A stretch of DNA of 64,000 bases, from NCBI GenBank assembly GCA_037134895.1, contig JBAXLI010000015.1, forward strand, positions 1-64,000. The letters run 5' to 3'. The stretch comes from CAIRDP01 sp037134895. GTDB lineage: Bacteria; Bacteroidota; Bacteroidia; Bacteroidales; FEN-979. The notes below the pieces were generated by a model. It worked only from the letters and a program-made list of their open reading frames with translations, was not told the origin of the DNA and ran no database searches. Below, piece after piece: positions 10,062-18,657 of the stretch (positions are counted from its first letter, which is position 1; every line of letters starts with the position of its first letter). Made by a program: the position numbers and the translations under genes.

Positions 10062-12137
10062 ATGATCAGTAAATTCTGGCTCTGCCAGATCATTTTCGTA
10101 TTGTTATTCTGTTTCACCTGTTCAGCCAACGCTCAGGCCAGGACCCCCGATACACTTGGCGCAGACCTCAGGAGAGACTATATTCCTGTTACCAAAGAAC
10201 AATACAATCTGCTGTTGATCTTTCAGAATGCCAGGTATGCCAGAAAACAGAATCCTGCCAAAGCAATTGAATTATACCAGGAATTCTATGACAAATCGGT
10301 TAGGGAGAAGGAAATGTATTATGCCGCTACAGCCCTTTTTGAAATCTGCCGGGTATACATGGACCAACATCTGTATTTCCAGGCGATGGAGTATTCCTTA
10401 AGGGCTTACCAGGTTCTTGCCGACAATGATCTTGAGAAAAAGTCGAACTACTTCATGATCGGGATAGGCAATTGCTATTTTCAAACGGGGAATTACCTGA
10501 TTGCCGAAGGGGATTTTAAAAAGGCCGAACAGCTCTTCGTTCAGAACAATGACCATTTCGGGATTGCCGTTGCTCAGAATAATATAGGGCTATGCAAGCA
10601 AAAACTTAATCAGCAGGATTCTGCCCTGGTTTATTTTAAGAGAGCTTTATCGCATCGCAACAAAACAAGGCAGCCCGCAATTATCGGCCATTCCTATTAT
10701 TACATCGGGACCGCATATGCAAACCTTGGAAAAGTTGAGGAAGCAAGGCGGTATTTCAACCTTGCCATACCACTCCTGAATCTGATAGTTGATGATATCT
10801 TCCTCAGGCATGATCTGAGTTCGACCCTCGGCGAAGTGTATTTTGAACTCGGAAAACTGAATGCCCGCGAGAAAGAACCAAAGGAGGCAATCCTTAATTT
10901 TACAAAAGCGCTTGAGATCTTTGACACAATTGCAGAGCAGGTCAAAGAACCCCCGGTATACATTGCCATCGGCTATAGTTATCGTGACCTAAAGGATTTC
11001 CCTCTGGCGATGAAAGCATACAGGGATGCTTTAAGAATTGCGTACTCCAAAGAATTGCTTGACGTGGAAAAATCCTGTTATCAAAACATGATCCAGGTCT
11101 TCCAGCTGACCAATAGAACTGATTCGGTTTCGGTTTACCTGGAGAAATTCTATCATGTAACCGATACGATTCAAGCACAGATGATTAGCAGCCGTTTCAA
11201 TGAAATCCGCCTGGCGCTTAAGATCAGGGAAGCAGAAAATGAATCCAGGACTCTTCAGCAAAAGAGCGATTACGCCATTGTTTTTTTCGTGACAGTTGGC
11301 TTCCTGATGCTTCTGCTGATCATTATTTCCCTGATATACATACGCAAGCAAAGAAAAAACGCAAAGATCGCTGCAGCTGAAATAAAAGCCAGGGTTCAGG
11401 CCGAAAAGGACTTGGAAAAGCTGAACCTCGAACTCAAGGAAGTCAATACCAATAAAGACCGTTTTATCTCAATAATGTCTCATGACCTCCGTAGTCCGTT
11501 CAATGCCTTATTGGGGTTCGCAGATCTTCTTGTTGAAGAGACTGCGGATAAGAACATCCCTGAGATCAGACATTATTCGAAAATTGTGCAGCAGATAGCC
11601 AGTGCGACCTTCCAGCTGCTCGAGAACCTGCTTACATGGTCGAGGCTTCAGATAGGAACAATACCTTTTCAACCTGCAAACCTTCATCTGTACGACGAAG
11701 TATCGGTTGTTATCGACACCATGATGGTTCTGGCTTCCCGCAAATCGATCCGTATCCGTAACCTGGTCAGCGCCGACGCCATGGTGATCGCCGATAATAA
11801 CATGATCCAGGCAATATTTAGAAACCTGATCTCGAATGCCGTAAAATTTACAAAAGCTGAAGGCACAATAGAGATCAGAAGTGAATATACGGAGGGCTTC
11901 TATATAATCAGAATTTCCGACAATGGGGTCGGGATACCTCCTGAGATCAGCGGGAAACTGTTTCTCGAAACTAACGGACTGGTTTCTACCAATGGCACGG
12001 AAAATGAAAAGGGGCACGGATTAGGGTTGCTTTTATGCCGTCATATGGTTGAGAAGAACGGCGGGCGCATCTGGCTGGAATCGACTTCCGTTAAGGGAAG
12101 TACCTTTGCCTTTACATTGCCTCCGGTAAAAGATTAA
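10062..12137 (+). CDS. TPR-domain sensor histidine kinase
   Basis: The start is placed at 10062 (MISKFWLCQIIF), where the signal sequence begins; the longest frame opens at 9996. This gives 691 residues. An exported N-terminal half carries about seven tetratricopeptide repeats (residues 50-360). One membrane helix follows (about 405-428) and then a short coiled coil. The kinase core is HisKA with SHDLRSPFNAL (phosphoacceptor His about 474) and HATPase_c with N-box IFRNLISNAVKF, G1 DNGVGIPPE and G2 GHGLGLLLC. This is the common Bacteroidota TPR-kinase architecture. No receiver gene is adjacent, so its partner lies elsewhere. The gene overlaps the convergent phosphatase gene by 4 bp. Confidence 0.85.
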   Translation: MISKFWLCQIIFVLLFCFTCSANAQARTPDTLGADLRRDYIPVTKEQYNLLLIFQNARYARKQNPAKAIELYQEFYDKSVREKEMYYAATALFEICRVYMDQHLYFQAMEYSLRAYQVLADNDLEKKSNYFMIGIGNCYFQTGNYLIAEGDFKKAEQLFVQNNDHFGIAVAQNNIGLCKQKLNQQDSALVYFKRALSHRNKTRQPAIIGHSYYYIGTAYANLGKVEEARRYFNLAIPLLNLIVDDIFLRHDLSSTLGEVYFELGKLNAREKEPKEAILNFTKALEIFDTIAEQVKEPPVYIAIGYSYRDLKDFPLAMKAYRDALRIAYSKELLDVEKSCYQNMIQVFQLTNRTDSVSVYLEKFYHVTDTIQAQMISSRFNEIRLALKIREAENESRTLQQKSDYAIVFFVTVGFLMLLLIIISLIYIRKQRKNAKIAAAEIKARVQAEKDLEKLNLELKEVNTNKDRFISIMSHDLRSPFNALLGFADLLVEETADKNIPEIRHYSKIVQQIASATFQLLENLLTWSRLQIGTIPFQPANLHLYDEVSVVIDTMMVLASRKSIRIRNLVSADAMVIADNNMIQAIFRNLISNAVKFTKAEGTIEIRSEYTEGFYIIRISDNGVGIPPEISGKLFLETNGLVSTNGTENEKGHGLGLLLCRHMVEKNGGRIWLESTSVKGSTFAFTLPPVKD

Positions 12138-12802
12138 AAATCACACCTTGCCTGGTTGAAAACCCCGGTATCAAGATCCATTATGCTCAGGAAACGCCGG
12201 TGCCCTGCGCCTGTATCCATCATGAACACATTCGAAAGCCTTGCAGGCTCATCCTTGAAAATAAGCTGGGTTGGAGAATGTCCGATGTAGATCTCACGGA
12301 ATTCCTTAAATATCCTGCCATCTTCGTGGTATTTTAATGCATCCTGGTAAAGCGAACGGTTCCAGAGAAGGGTCCGCTTGTCTCCCTTCTGCTCTTCAAA
12401 AGGCCTGTCGCTGTCAAATCCGCCGTGCACGAACAGCCTGTTTTGCTTATCAATATGGTATAGCCGGGCAGTAGCAAAGAAACCCAAATGACTTTTTGCG
12501 GATTGAGGATTTATTTCATAATCCTTGATCGTTGTATGTGCTCCCTGGTAAACCCAGTCGGGAGAGATAAACCCAGTCTTCAGGTATTCAGAACACCATA
12601 AATCATGGTTCCCCATGATAAAAACCAGGTTTCTGACCTTCATCATCTCATCCACCACCCTGACGGGTTCCGGCCCCCTGTCGACGAGGTCACCAAGACT
12701 TATCAGCCGATCATTCTTATAGTCGAATCTTACCTTGCCGAATAATTCAATAAGTGGTTTGAAATTCCCGTGAATATCGCCGATTACAAAGGATCGGGGC
12801 AT
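12134..12802 (-). CDS. metallophosphatase of the PrpA / PPP serine-threonine phosphatase type
   Basis: A 222-residue protein with the complete metallophosphoesterase signature near the N-terminus: GDIHGN (about 8-13), GDLVDRGP (about 37-44) and GNHDLW (about 64-69). Later metal-binding histidines sit in VHGGFD and IGHSP. These bind two metal ions and hydrolyse phosphoester bonds. Length and the DRGP form fit small bacterial PrpA-like protein phosphatases and also symmetrical diadenosine tetraphosphatases, so the exact substrate is open. No signal peptide is present and it should be cytoplasmic. It is convergent with the sensor kinase gene, and tRNA-Val lies upstream on the same strand. Confidence 0.8.
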   Translation of the reverse strand: MPRSFVIGDIHGNFKPLIELFGKVRFDYKNDRLISLGDLVDRGPEPVRVVDEMMKVRNLVFIMGNHDLWCSEYLKTGFISPDWVYQGAHTTIKDYEINPQSAKSHLGFFATARLYHIDKQNRLFVHGGFDSDRPFEEQKGDKRTLLWNRSLYQDALKYHEDGRIFKEFREIYIGHSPTQLIFKDEPARLSNVFMMDTGAGHRRFLSIMDLDTGVFNQARCDF

Positions 12803-12857
12803 AACCAGTGTTTAAGGCGGATGAGGTGACTACTCAAAGAAACCGGGAATTCCGGAG

Positions 12858-12932
12858 TGGGATGTACTGGATTCGAACCAGTGACCTCGCGCGTGTGAGG
12901 CGCGCGCTCTGAACCGGCTGAGCTAACATCCC
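12858..12932 (-). tRNA. tRNA-Val (anticodon CAC)
   Basis: Read on the minus strand, a 75-nt cloverleaf folds completely. The acceptor stem is GGGATGT with ACATCCC, the D stem GCTC with GAGC, the anticodon stem CGCGC with GCGCG around loop CTCACAC (anticodon CAC, reads GUG), and the T arm ACTGG-TTCGAAT-CCAGT, with discriminator A. The CCA end is not encoded. All stems are fully paired, so the gene looks functional. A longer open frame that runs across it on the same strand is spurious. Confidence 0.95.
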
Positions 12933-12941
12933 GGATTGAGG

Positions 12942-12949
12942 CAAAGATA
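12942..12949 (-). promoter_or_regulatory. Bacteroidota-type -7 promoter element for tRNA-Val
   Basis: On the minus strand the octamer TATCTTTG matches the Bacteroidota sigma factor -7 consensus TAnnTTTG and is followed by C. It ends 9 nt before the mature 5' end of tRNA-Val, a sensible distance for a start just ahead of the tRNA. The -33 element is weak. Confidence 0.6.
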
Positions 12950-13023
12950 GAAATTTCCGGGACACGGGTAAAAAGGTGAATGTCGAATATCGAATAAAGA
13001 ATAACGAATATTGAATGAAAATA

Positions 13024-13050
13024 ATTCAATGTTCAATGTTCAATGTTCAA
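13024..13050. repeat. 7-bp tandem repeat (GTTCAAT)
   Basis: Four heptamers (attcaat, gttcaat, gttcaat, gttcaa) lie side by side, with further degenerate ttcaa/gaata phrases on both sides. The array overlaps the extreme 3' end of the broken potassium channel frame. Confidence 0.75.
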
Positions 13051-13872
13051 AATTTGATATTCAAAGGCTTTCCTTTGTTCCTCTTCCAGGGGCTCGATCT
13101 TTTCGAAGTTTTTCCATTGGAAATTTACCCGACGGCCGTGTTCATCCCAGGAATAAACATTGTCGAACATCCGACCGAACCTGAATTTTGTTGAATCGTA
13201 ATACACTGCATGGGCAACCTGTTCGCCTGTGCTGATATCGTTACCGATGAATGCATATTTTACATGCAGAAGGATTTTTCAGTCAAGTGAATCGACCAGG
13301 GCCTGCCTCAGCTTTAATGCCGCGGGCTCATCCAGGCAGATATCATAGTATAAAATGCTTTCCATATCAGCCATCTCTTCATCGTACCTGAATATCCTGA
13401 CCCTGGTGTTATCCTGAACGATCCATGCCTCGAATTTTCCTTTCATGTCGATGATAGCTCTGCCTTTGTTTCCGAGGCGGATTGAAAGAAACCATTTATC
13501 CTTCCGCAGACGAATATAAACATGATGGGTAGTAAAGATATCGTCTCTTCTGCGGATGACGAAGTACACAAGGAAGCCGGAGAAAATTGCCGTGAAGAAC
13601 AGAGAAGTGAACGCTTCGGTCATAAGGATGAGCCTTCCCGAAGTGGTAAGCGGATATATGTCGCCGTAACCTATGGTATGAAAAGAAACGATACTGAAAT
13701 AAATGGCTTTTTCAAAATCGATGGGTTCGTACACCCTCTGTATTGGCCTGTAAAAACCTATGCTGTTGGTGTTGTAATACAGGATCGCAAACAGGAATAT
13801 CAGGCATGTATAAATCACAATGGTTGAGACAAGGAACCAAAGGATCTCACGGGTTTTGGTTGTCAGTTGCAT
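13033..13872 (-). pseudogene. KirBac-like inward-rectifier potassium channel gene interrupted by one in-frame TGA
   Basis: The frame is read from ATG at 13872 (MQLTTKTREILWF); the longer frame to 14001 only reads through intergenic repeat. Two membrane helices flank the filter TIGYGD (residues 66-71). The soluble part resembles the Kir C-terminal domain (KWFLSIRLGNKGRAIID). A TGA at 13279-13281 (codon 198) stops the frame, but the same frame continues for 81 codons with no other stop. It encodes KYAFIGNDISTGEQV and RMFDNVYSWDEHGRRVNF, which match the last third of KirBac domains (GxDETTxQxV, RYVDLMSDVDG...). The total of about 278 codons is near the family size. This is either a recent nonsense mutation, a truncated but working channel, or a base error. 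A truncated 197-residue product would lack part of the cytoplasmic gating domain. Confidence 0.75.
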
Positions 13873-13984
13873 CTTGAAACTGCTTAGGTATTCCAAATAT
13901 AAGAAAAAATCGTGAATCGGTTCCTGGTTCCTGGTGCTTGGATATTGGTAAGACTCACGGCCTCCAACATCTTCTTTTTCACAA

Positions 13985-14012
13985 CATTCGTCATTCGTCA
14001 TTCGTCATTCGT
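13985..14012. repeat. four perfect copies of the heptamer CATTCGT
   Basis: Four exact, uninterrupted 7-bp units lie between the divergent potassium channel and EF-G genes, immediately upstream of the EF-G promoter core. Confidence 0.9.
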
Positions 14013-14026
14013 AACTAAATTATTTG

Positions 14027-14034
14027 TACCTTTG
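14027..14034 (+). promoter_or_regulatory. Bacteroidota -7 promoter element of the EF-G gene
   Basis: TACCTTTG followed by C is an exact TAnnTTTG match 18 bp before the chosen ATG at 14053, implying a leader of about 12 nt. The region where the -33 element would lie is inside the CATTCGT repeat and is a poor match, so repeat length could affect promoter strength. Confidence 0.65.
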
Positions 14035-14052
14035 CACCCCAATTTGAAAATC

Positions 14053-16119
14053 ATGGCTTTAAACAGAGTAAGAAATATAGGGATTGCCGCTCACATCGAC
14101 GCAGGCAAGACTACAGTAACAGAACGTATACTTTTTTTCACCGGCGAAACCCGTAAAATGGGAGAGGTGCATGACGGTCAGGCAACCATGGACTTCATGA
14201 AGCAGGAACAGGAGAGAGGCATCACAATCGCATCTGCAGCTATTTCCTGCACATGGAATAATCATGCGATAAACCTTATCGATACCCCGGGCCACGTGGA
14301 TTTCACCATTGAAGTGGAGCGCTCGCTCCGCGTAATCGACGGTATGGTCGCCGTTTTCTGCGCCGTTGGAGGCGTTGAGCCCCAGAGTGAAACGGTATGG
14401 AACCAGGCCGACCGCTACCGGGTACCACGTATTGCTTTCATCAACAAGATGGATCGCGTTGGTGCCGACTTCCCTGCAGTCGTCGAACAGATGAACAAAT
14501 ACCTCGATGCCAATGCATTTCCTTTTCAGGTGCAGATGGGCGAAGAAGAACATTTCGACGGCATTATCGACGTGATCGAGCGCAAGGCATACAGGTTCGA
14601 GGAAATGGAGAGGGTTGAGATCCCCATCCCCGAAGATTACAAAACAAAGGTTGAACAGGCCAGGGCAAAAGTTGTTGAAAAGGTGGCAGAATTCAACGAA
14701 GAGATCATGGAGATGTTCTTCGAAGAAAAGGACGTACCTTCAGACCTCCTGAAACGTGCTGCCCGCGAAGCTACCCTGAAGCTGCTTATCACTCCCGTGT
14801 TCTGCGGTGCTGCATATAAAAACAAAGGCATTCAGCTTATCCTTGATGCCGTGACCGATTACCTTCCTTCCCCCATCGACAAGGGAGCTGTCACCGGAAC
14901 CGATCTTGATGATCCTGAAAAACTTCACACCTGCCATCCTTCACCCAAGGAATCTTTTTCGGCACTTGCGTTCAAACTCATCCATGACCCTTACGTCGGA
15001 CAGCAGACCTTCACCCGGGTATTTTCAGGCACCCTGAGAAGCGGTATGCAGGTCTATAATTCCACCAAGAAAAAGCATGAGCGCATAGGCCGTATCATGA
15101 AGATCCATGCCAAAGAGAGGGAGGAAGTTGCCGAAGCCGGTCCGGGCGACATTGTAGCTCTTATCGGGCTCAAACTCACTAAAACAGGGGATACCCTTTG
15201 TGCCGATGAACATCGGTTGCTGCTTGAGAACATCCATGTTCCGCCTTCAGTTATTGAATTGAAGATAACACCTGCTAAGCGTGGGGACCAGTCGAAACTC
15301 GGTGAAGCTCTTCATAAGCTGACTACCGAAGATCCTTCATTCAACGTTAGGTATGACGAGGAAACCGAAGAAACCGTAATAGCCGGGATGGGCGAACTAC
15401 ACCTCGAAATAATCGTCGACCGGCTTAAACATGAATTTAAAGTCGATGCCATCGTTGGCGAGCCTTCTGTTGCATTCCGCGAAACCATTACCATGGAAGT
15501 CGAATCCAACCACAGGCATGTAAAGCAGACCGGGGGCAAAGGTCAGTTCGCACATACCGTTATGCGCATAGAACCGAATCCCGGCAAGGGCTTCGAATTT
15601 GTCGAACACATCAAAGGCGGTGCGATCCCTGCAGAATTTATCACTTCGGTAAGGAAAGGTCTCGAAAAGAGCCTTGAAAAAGGGATCATGGCTGGCTACC
15701 CGGTTGTAGACGTACGTGTAACCCTTCTCGACGGAAGTTTCCATGCAGTCGACTCATCCGATATGGCTTTCCAGACCTGTGCAGCAGTAGGCTTCAAGCA
15801 GGGATTCATGAAAGCCAGTCCCATTCTTCTCGAGCCTATCATGAAGGTAGAAGTGAATACCCCCGACGAATACATCGGCGATATCGTAGGCAACCTAAAC
15901 CGCCGCCGCGGAAAGATCGAAGGCATGCGCCGCTACCGGAAAGGATCGCAGAAGATCAACGTATTTGTCCCGCTTATGGAAATGTTCGGTTATTCTAACC
16001 AGCTGCGCAATGTATCCTCGGGCCGGGCCAACTACGCTATGGAATTCTACCAGTATCAGCCGTTGCCGAAAGCAACACAAGAGGAAATTCTGAAGAAGAT
16101 TGCAGCGGAGAAGAAATAA
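14053..16119 (+). CDS. fusA: elongation factor G
   Basis: The start at 14053 (MALNRVRNIGIAAHID) follows the promoter by 18 bp; the longer frame from 13912 runs through intergenic repeat. At 688 residues it has the usual EF-G length. All GTPase motifs are intact: AHIDAGKTT (G1), RGITI (G2), DTPGH (G3), NKMD (G4) and CGAAYKNKG (G5 region). Domains II to V are complete to the C-terminal ALPKATQE-like tail. It catalyses ribosomal translocation with GTP. It is not flanked by rpsL/rpsG or other ribosomal genes, unlike the usual Bacteroidota fusA. It may therefore be a second EF-G paralogue or a relocated single copy, and the window cannot decide. Confidence 0.9.
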   Translation: MALNRVRNIGIAAHIDAGKTTVTERILFFTGETRKMGEVHDGQATMDFMKQEQERGITIASAAISCTWNNHAINLIDTPGHVDFTIEVERSLRVIDGMVAVFCAVGGVEPQSETVWNQADRYRVPRIAFINKMDRVGADFPAVVEQMNKYLDANAFPFQVQMGEEEHFDGIIDVIERKAYRFEEMERVEIPIPEDYKTKVEQARAKVVEKVAEFNEEIMEMFFEEKDVPSDLLKRAAREATLKLLITPVFCGAAYKNKGIQLILDAVTDYLPSPIDKGAVTGTDLDDPEKLHTCHPSPKESFSALAFKLIHDPYVGQQTFTRVFSGTLRSGMQVYNSTKKKHERIGRIMKIHAKEREEVAEAGPGDIVALIGLKLTKTGDTLCADEHRLLLENIHVPPSVIELKITPAKRGDQSKLGEALHKLTTEDPSFNVRYDEETEETVIAGMGELHLEIIVDRLKHEFKVDAIVGEPSVAFRETITMEVESNHRHVKQTGGKGQFAHTVMRIEPNPGKGFEFVEHIKGGAIPAEFITSVRKGLEKSLEKGIMAGYPVVDVRVTLLDGSFHAVDSSDMAFQTCAAVGFKQGFMKASPILLEPIMKVEVNTPDEYIGDIVGNLNRRRGKIEGMRRYRKGSQKINVFVPLMEMFGYSNQLRNVSSGRANYAMEFYQYQPLPKATQEEILKKIAAEKK

Positions 16120-16158
16120 TAGTTATCCGGCATTCGTTTGGATAGAAACAAAAAACAT

Positions 16159-17181
16159 ATGCGTTACAATATATTAGGAAACACAGGGGTCCTGGTATCA
16201 GAACTCTGTTTGGGAGCCATGACTTTTGGCGGAAGGGGTTTCTGGACCAATATCGGCAAACTTCCGCAGGAAGAAGTCACGAACCTCGTTAAGATCGCTG
16301 TTGAGAACGGCATCAATTTCATAGATACGGCGAACGTATATTCCGAAGGACTCTCAGAGATCATGCTGGGCCAGGCGCTGAAAGACCTTGGCATCAACCG
16401 ACAGGATATCTTCATTGCCACCAAGGTAAGGGGACGGATGGGCGAAGGTGTAAACCAGGTAGGCTTGTCAAGGCTGCATATTCAGTACAGTGTGAATGAC
16501 AGTCTGCAGAGGCTTGGCCTTGACCATATCGACCTGCTTTATATTCACGGCGTTGACCCTGCGACCTCTCTGGAAGACACCATGCGCGGACTCGAAGAGG
16601 TGGTTCAGTCGGGAAAGGTGCGTTACCTTGGCATCAGCAATCATCCTGCCTGGATGGTCGTAAAAGCCAATGCCATCGCTTCCGCCATGGGATGGAATAA
16701 ATTCGTCGCCCTTCAGAATTATTACAGTATCGCAGGCCGCGATATCGAACGGGAGATCGTTCCCATGGCTGTTTCAGAAAACCTGGGCATCATGCCATGG
16801 AGCCCACTCGCAGGAGGATTCCTTTCGGGCAAATTCACAAGGGAAACTCAAAAAGCCGGGAACAGCCGCAGGGACGATTTCGATTTTCCGCCGGTAAATA
16901 AAGAAAAAGCCTACGATATCATTGAAGTGATGCAGGAGATTGCATCAGGGTACAATGTCAGCGTCGCAAGAATTGCTCTCGCCTGGATGCTCCGCAAGAA
17001 AGGAATTACCAGCATTATCATCGGCGCCAAAAATGAAAACCAGTTACGGGAAAACATTGCTTCAACAACATTATCGCTGACTGCGGATGAGATGTCCCGT
17101 CTCGACGCTGTAAGTGAATTAAGCAAGGAATATCCCGGGTGGATGGTCGAACGCCAGGCGGACGGTCGCTTACCGAAGTAA
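16159..17181 (+). CDS. aldo/keto reductase
   Basis: The start at 16159 (MRYNILGNTGVLVSELCLG) is preferred to the ATG seven codons earlier because family members begin this way. This gives 340 residues. The catalytic tetrad of the superfamily can be placed: Asp and Tyr in FIDTANVYSEG (about 54-64), Lys in IATKV and His in LLYIHGVD. The NADPH-binding C-terminal part has IIIGAKNENQLREN (Arg binding the 2'-phosphate). The enzyme reduces carbonyls with NADPH in the cytoplasm; the substrate is not predictable. It lies 39 bp after the EF-G stop and may be co-transcribed. A repeat-derived hairpin with a T run follows the stop. Confidence 0.85.
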   Translation: MRYNILGNTGVLVSELCLGAMTFGGRGFWTNIGKLPQEEVTNLVKIAVENGINFIDTANVYSEGLSEIMLGQALKDLGINRQDIFIATKVRGRMGEGVNQVGLSRLHIQYSVNDSLQRLGLDHIDLLYIHGVDPATSLEDTMRGLEEVVQSGKVRYLGISNHPAWMVVKANAIASAMGWNKFVALQNYYSIAGRDIEREIVPMAVSENLGIMPWSPLAGGFLSGKFTRETQKAGNSRRDDFDFPPVNKEKAYDIIEVMQEIASGYNVSVARIALAWMLRKKGITSIIIGAKNENQLRENIASTTLSLTADEMSRLDAVSELSKEYPGWMVERQADGRLPK

Positions 17182-17182
17182 C

Positions 17183-17227
17183 CGTGAGCCATGAGTCGTG
17201 AGCAGGATCACGAATCACGATTTTTTC
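17183..17227 (+). terminator. likely intrinsic terminator made of heptamer repeats
   Basis: Units cgtgagc, catgagt, cgtgagc are followed by cacgaat and cacgatt, so the repeat copies are inverted and pair (TCGTGA with TCACGA, plus an outer CGTGA with TCACG). A run of seven T's follows at about 17221. It lies just after the aldo/keto reductase stop. Confidence 0.5.
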
Positions 17228-17350
17228 TTCGCAGCACCATTGCCATGACTGCTACGGTCTAAATGAGCTCACCATTTGTTTTCCCTTAGTTTTAATTCAA
17301 ATCTCTGTTCGCTCATGTAGCCCTGAGGCAGCCCTGGCAAGGTGCTGCGA

Positions 17351-17381
17351 ATTACTCACGGCTCACGGCTCACGATTTACG
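17351..17381. repeat. 7-bp tandem repeat (GGCTCAC family)
   Basis: Three or four heptamers of the form ctcacgg / ctcacga are adjacent to and slightly overlap the 3' end of the MFS transporter gene. Confidence 0.65.
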
Positions 17382-18524
17382 CAGGCTGTACAAACCAACT
17401 CCAAACAGATATACCATACACCCGATCAGGACATAGATGCCGGCGATCACAGAACTGACGTCGGTGACCCAGCCGATTAAGAGAGGGATTACAGCTCCGC
17501 CGCTGATGGCGCTCATCATGAGGCCTGAGATTTCGTTGGTACGGTCAGGGTATCTTTCAACAGCAATCGAGAAAACAAGGGGCCAGATATTGGCTACGAA
17601 CATCCCTACAAGAAAAACAAGAACCCAGGCTGCGGCAGCCGATGGAATTGCGATCATTGCCAGCAACGCAAGAATTCCGAGAAAGGAAGTCCCCATCAGG
17701 AATTTCCTTGACGACATTTTTGTGAGCATGATAGCGCCTGCAAAAGTTCCAAGCATACGTCCGAAGAAATAAACGCTTCGTCCCGATTCAGCTGCAGTCT
17801 GTTCGATACCGAAATGTTTGATCAGGATCTGTCCGGAGTTTGAATTGAAACCCACGTCAACCCCGACAACAACGAAGATCGCAAGAACCATAAGGAATAT
17901 AAAACCATTGCCCAGCAGGCTGAATGCCGATCCGAAGGTTACATTGACAGATTCCAGCTTCCGCTCATCCACTTTGGTCATTCCCAGCCATACTGCAGTA
18001 AGTATGGAAACAATCCCGAAGACCAGGAACAGAAGCTTCCAATCGCCGAATTTCAGGGCGAAATAACCGGCAAGAGGAGCACCTATCATGGAGCCTATGG
18101 CCTTGATAAATTGTGAAAAACTCAGGAAACTCGAAGCCCGGTTTGAAGGCACCACATCCACGATCAGGGGATTTGCCGAGACCTGAACGATGGTGTTACC
18201 AATCCCAAGCAATGCAAACCCGAAGAGTACCATAGAGAACGAGTAGATGAAGAACGGGACCAGCAATCCGCAGGCAGTTACAAGAATACCGATGTTCAGC
18301 ATATTGCGTTTACCTATCCTTGCCTGCATGATGCCAACCGGGACCGAGAGCAGCAGAAACCAGAGAAAGGCTGCTGAGGGGATCAATTGTCCGAGGGTGG
18401 CGCTCAGGCTCATGTCTTTGCTTACGCGGTCAACGCCAATTCCGACCAGGTCAACGAAACTCATGACGACAAAAGCCATCAGCACCGGCAGCAGTTTGGG
18501 GATATTCACTTTTTTTGTTTCCAT
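17370..18524 (-). CDS. MFS transporter, sugar (FucP/FHS-like) type
   Basis: The start is placed at 18524 (METKKVNIPKLL), since the 11 codons before it are not family-like. This gives 384 residues and about twelve hydrophobic helices. The MFS loop 2-3 motif appears as QARIGKRNMLNIGI and helix 1 carries FVDLVGIGVDRV. This layout is that of sugar permeases of the fucose:proton symporter group found widely in Bacteroidota, but the substrate is not deducible. No sugar-metabolism genes are adjacent. The upstream region holds a strong terminator for the preceding minus-strand gene, so this gene needs its own promoter. Confidence 0.75.
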   Translation of the reverse strand: METKKVNIPKLLPVLMAFVVMSFVDLVGIGVDRVSKDMSLSATLGQLIPSAAFLWFLLLSVPVGIMQARIGKRNMLNIGILVTACGLLVPFFIYSFSMVLFGFALLGIGNTIVQVSANPLIVDVVPSNRASSFLSFSQFIKAIGSMIGAPLAGYFALKFGDWKLLFLVFGIVSILTAVWLGMTKVDERKLESVNVTFGSAFSLLGNGFIFLMVLAIFVVVGVDVGFNSNSGQILIKHFGIEQTAAESGRSVYFFGRMLGTFAGAIMLTKMSSRKFLMGTSFLGILALLAMIAIPSAAAAWVLVFLVGMFVANIWPLVFSIAVERYPDRTNEISGLMMSAISGGAVIPLLIGWVTDVSSVIAGIYVLIGCMVYLFGVGLYSLRKS

Positions 18525-18583
18525 GAAATTTTTGTTAGGGTGATCAATGAATGGCAAATATATAAAACTCCACCGACAGGAAT

Positions 18584-18616
18584 AAAAAAAAGCTGCCTCC
18601 CCAAAGGAAGGCAGCC
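18584..18616 (-). terminator. intrinsic terminator
   Basis: On the minus strand the stem GCTGCCTTCC pairs with GGAGGCAGC around a short loop and is followed by eight T's (the a-run at 18584-18591 on the plus strand). It ends transcription of the small secreted protein gene at 18658-19008. Confidence 0.8.
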
Positions 18617-18657
18617 ATCAAGCAATCAAGTCAACTAATCAACGTATGACGTCTGAA

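Noticed and set aside
11508..12017. 169-codon antisense frame over the sensor kinase
   Set aside because: It is opposite conserved HisKA/HATPase motifs and is a shadow frame.
12784..13029. 81-codon minus-strand frame across the tRNA-Val gene
   Set aside because: It runs straight through a complete tRNA cloverleaf and has no protein family features.
13279..13281. TGA read as an amino acid (selenocysteine or altered code) in the potassium channel
   Set aside because: TGA ends several normal genes here (for example 24046-25248 and permease 5), and no selenocysteine hairpin was seen after the codon. Mutation or sequence error is simpler.
13912..14052. 47-residue N-terminal extension of EF-G
   Set aside because: It is made of heptamer-repeat and promoter sequence, and the EF-G family start at 14053 is preceded by a good promoter.
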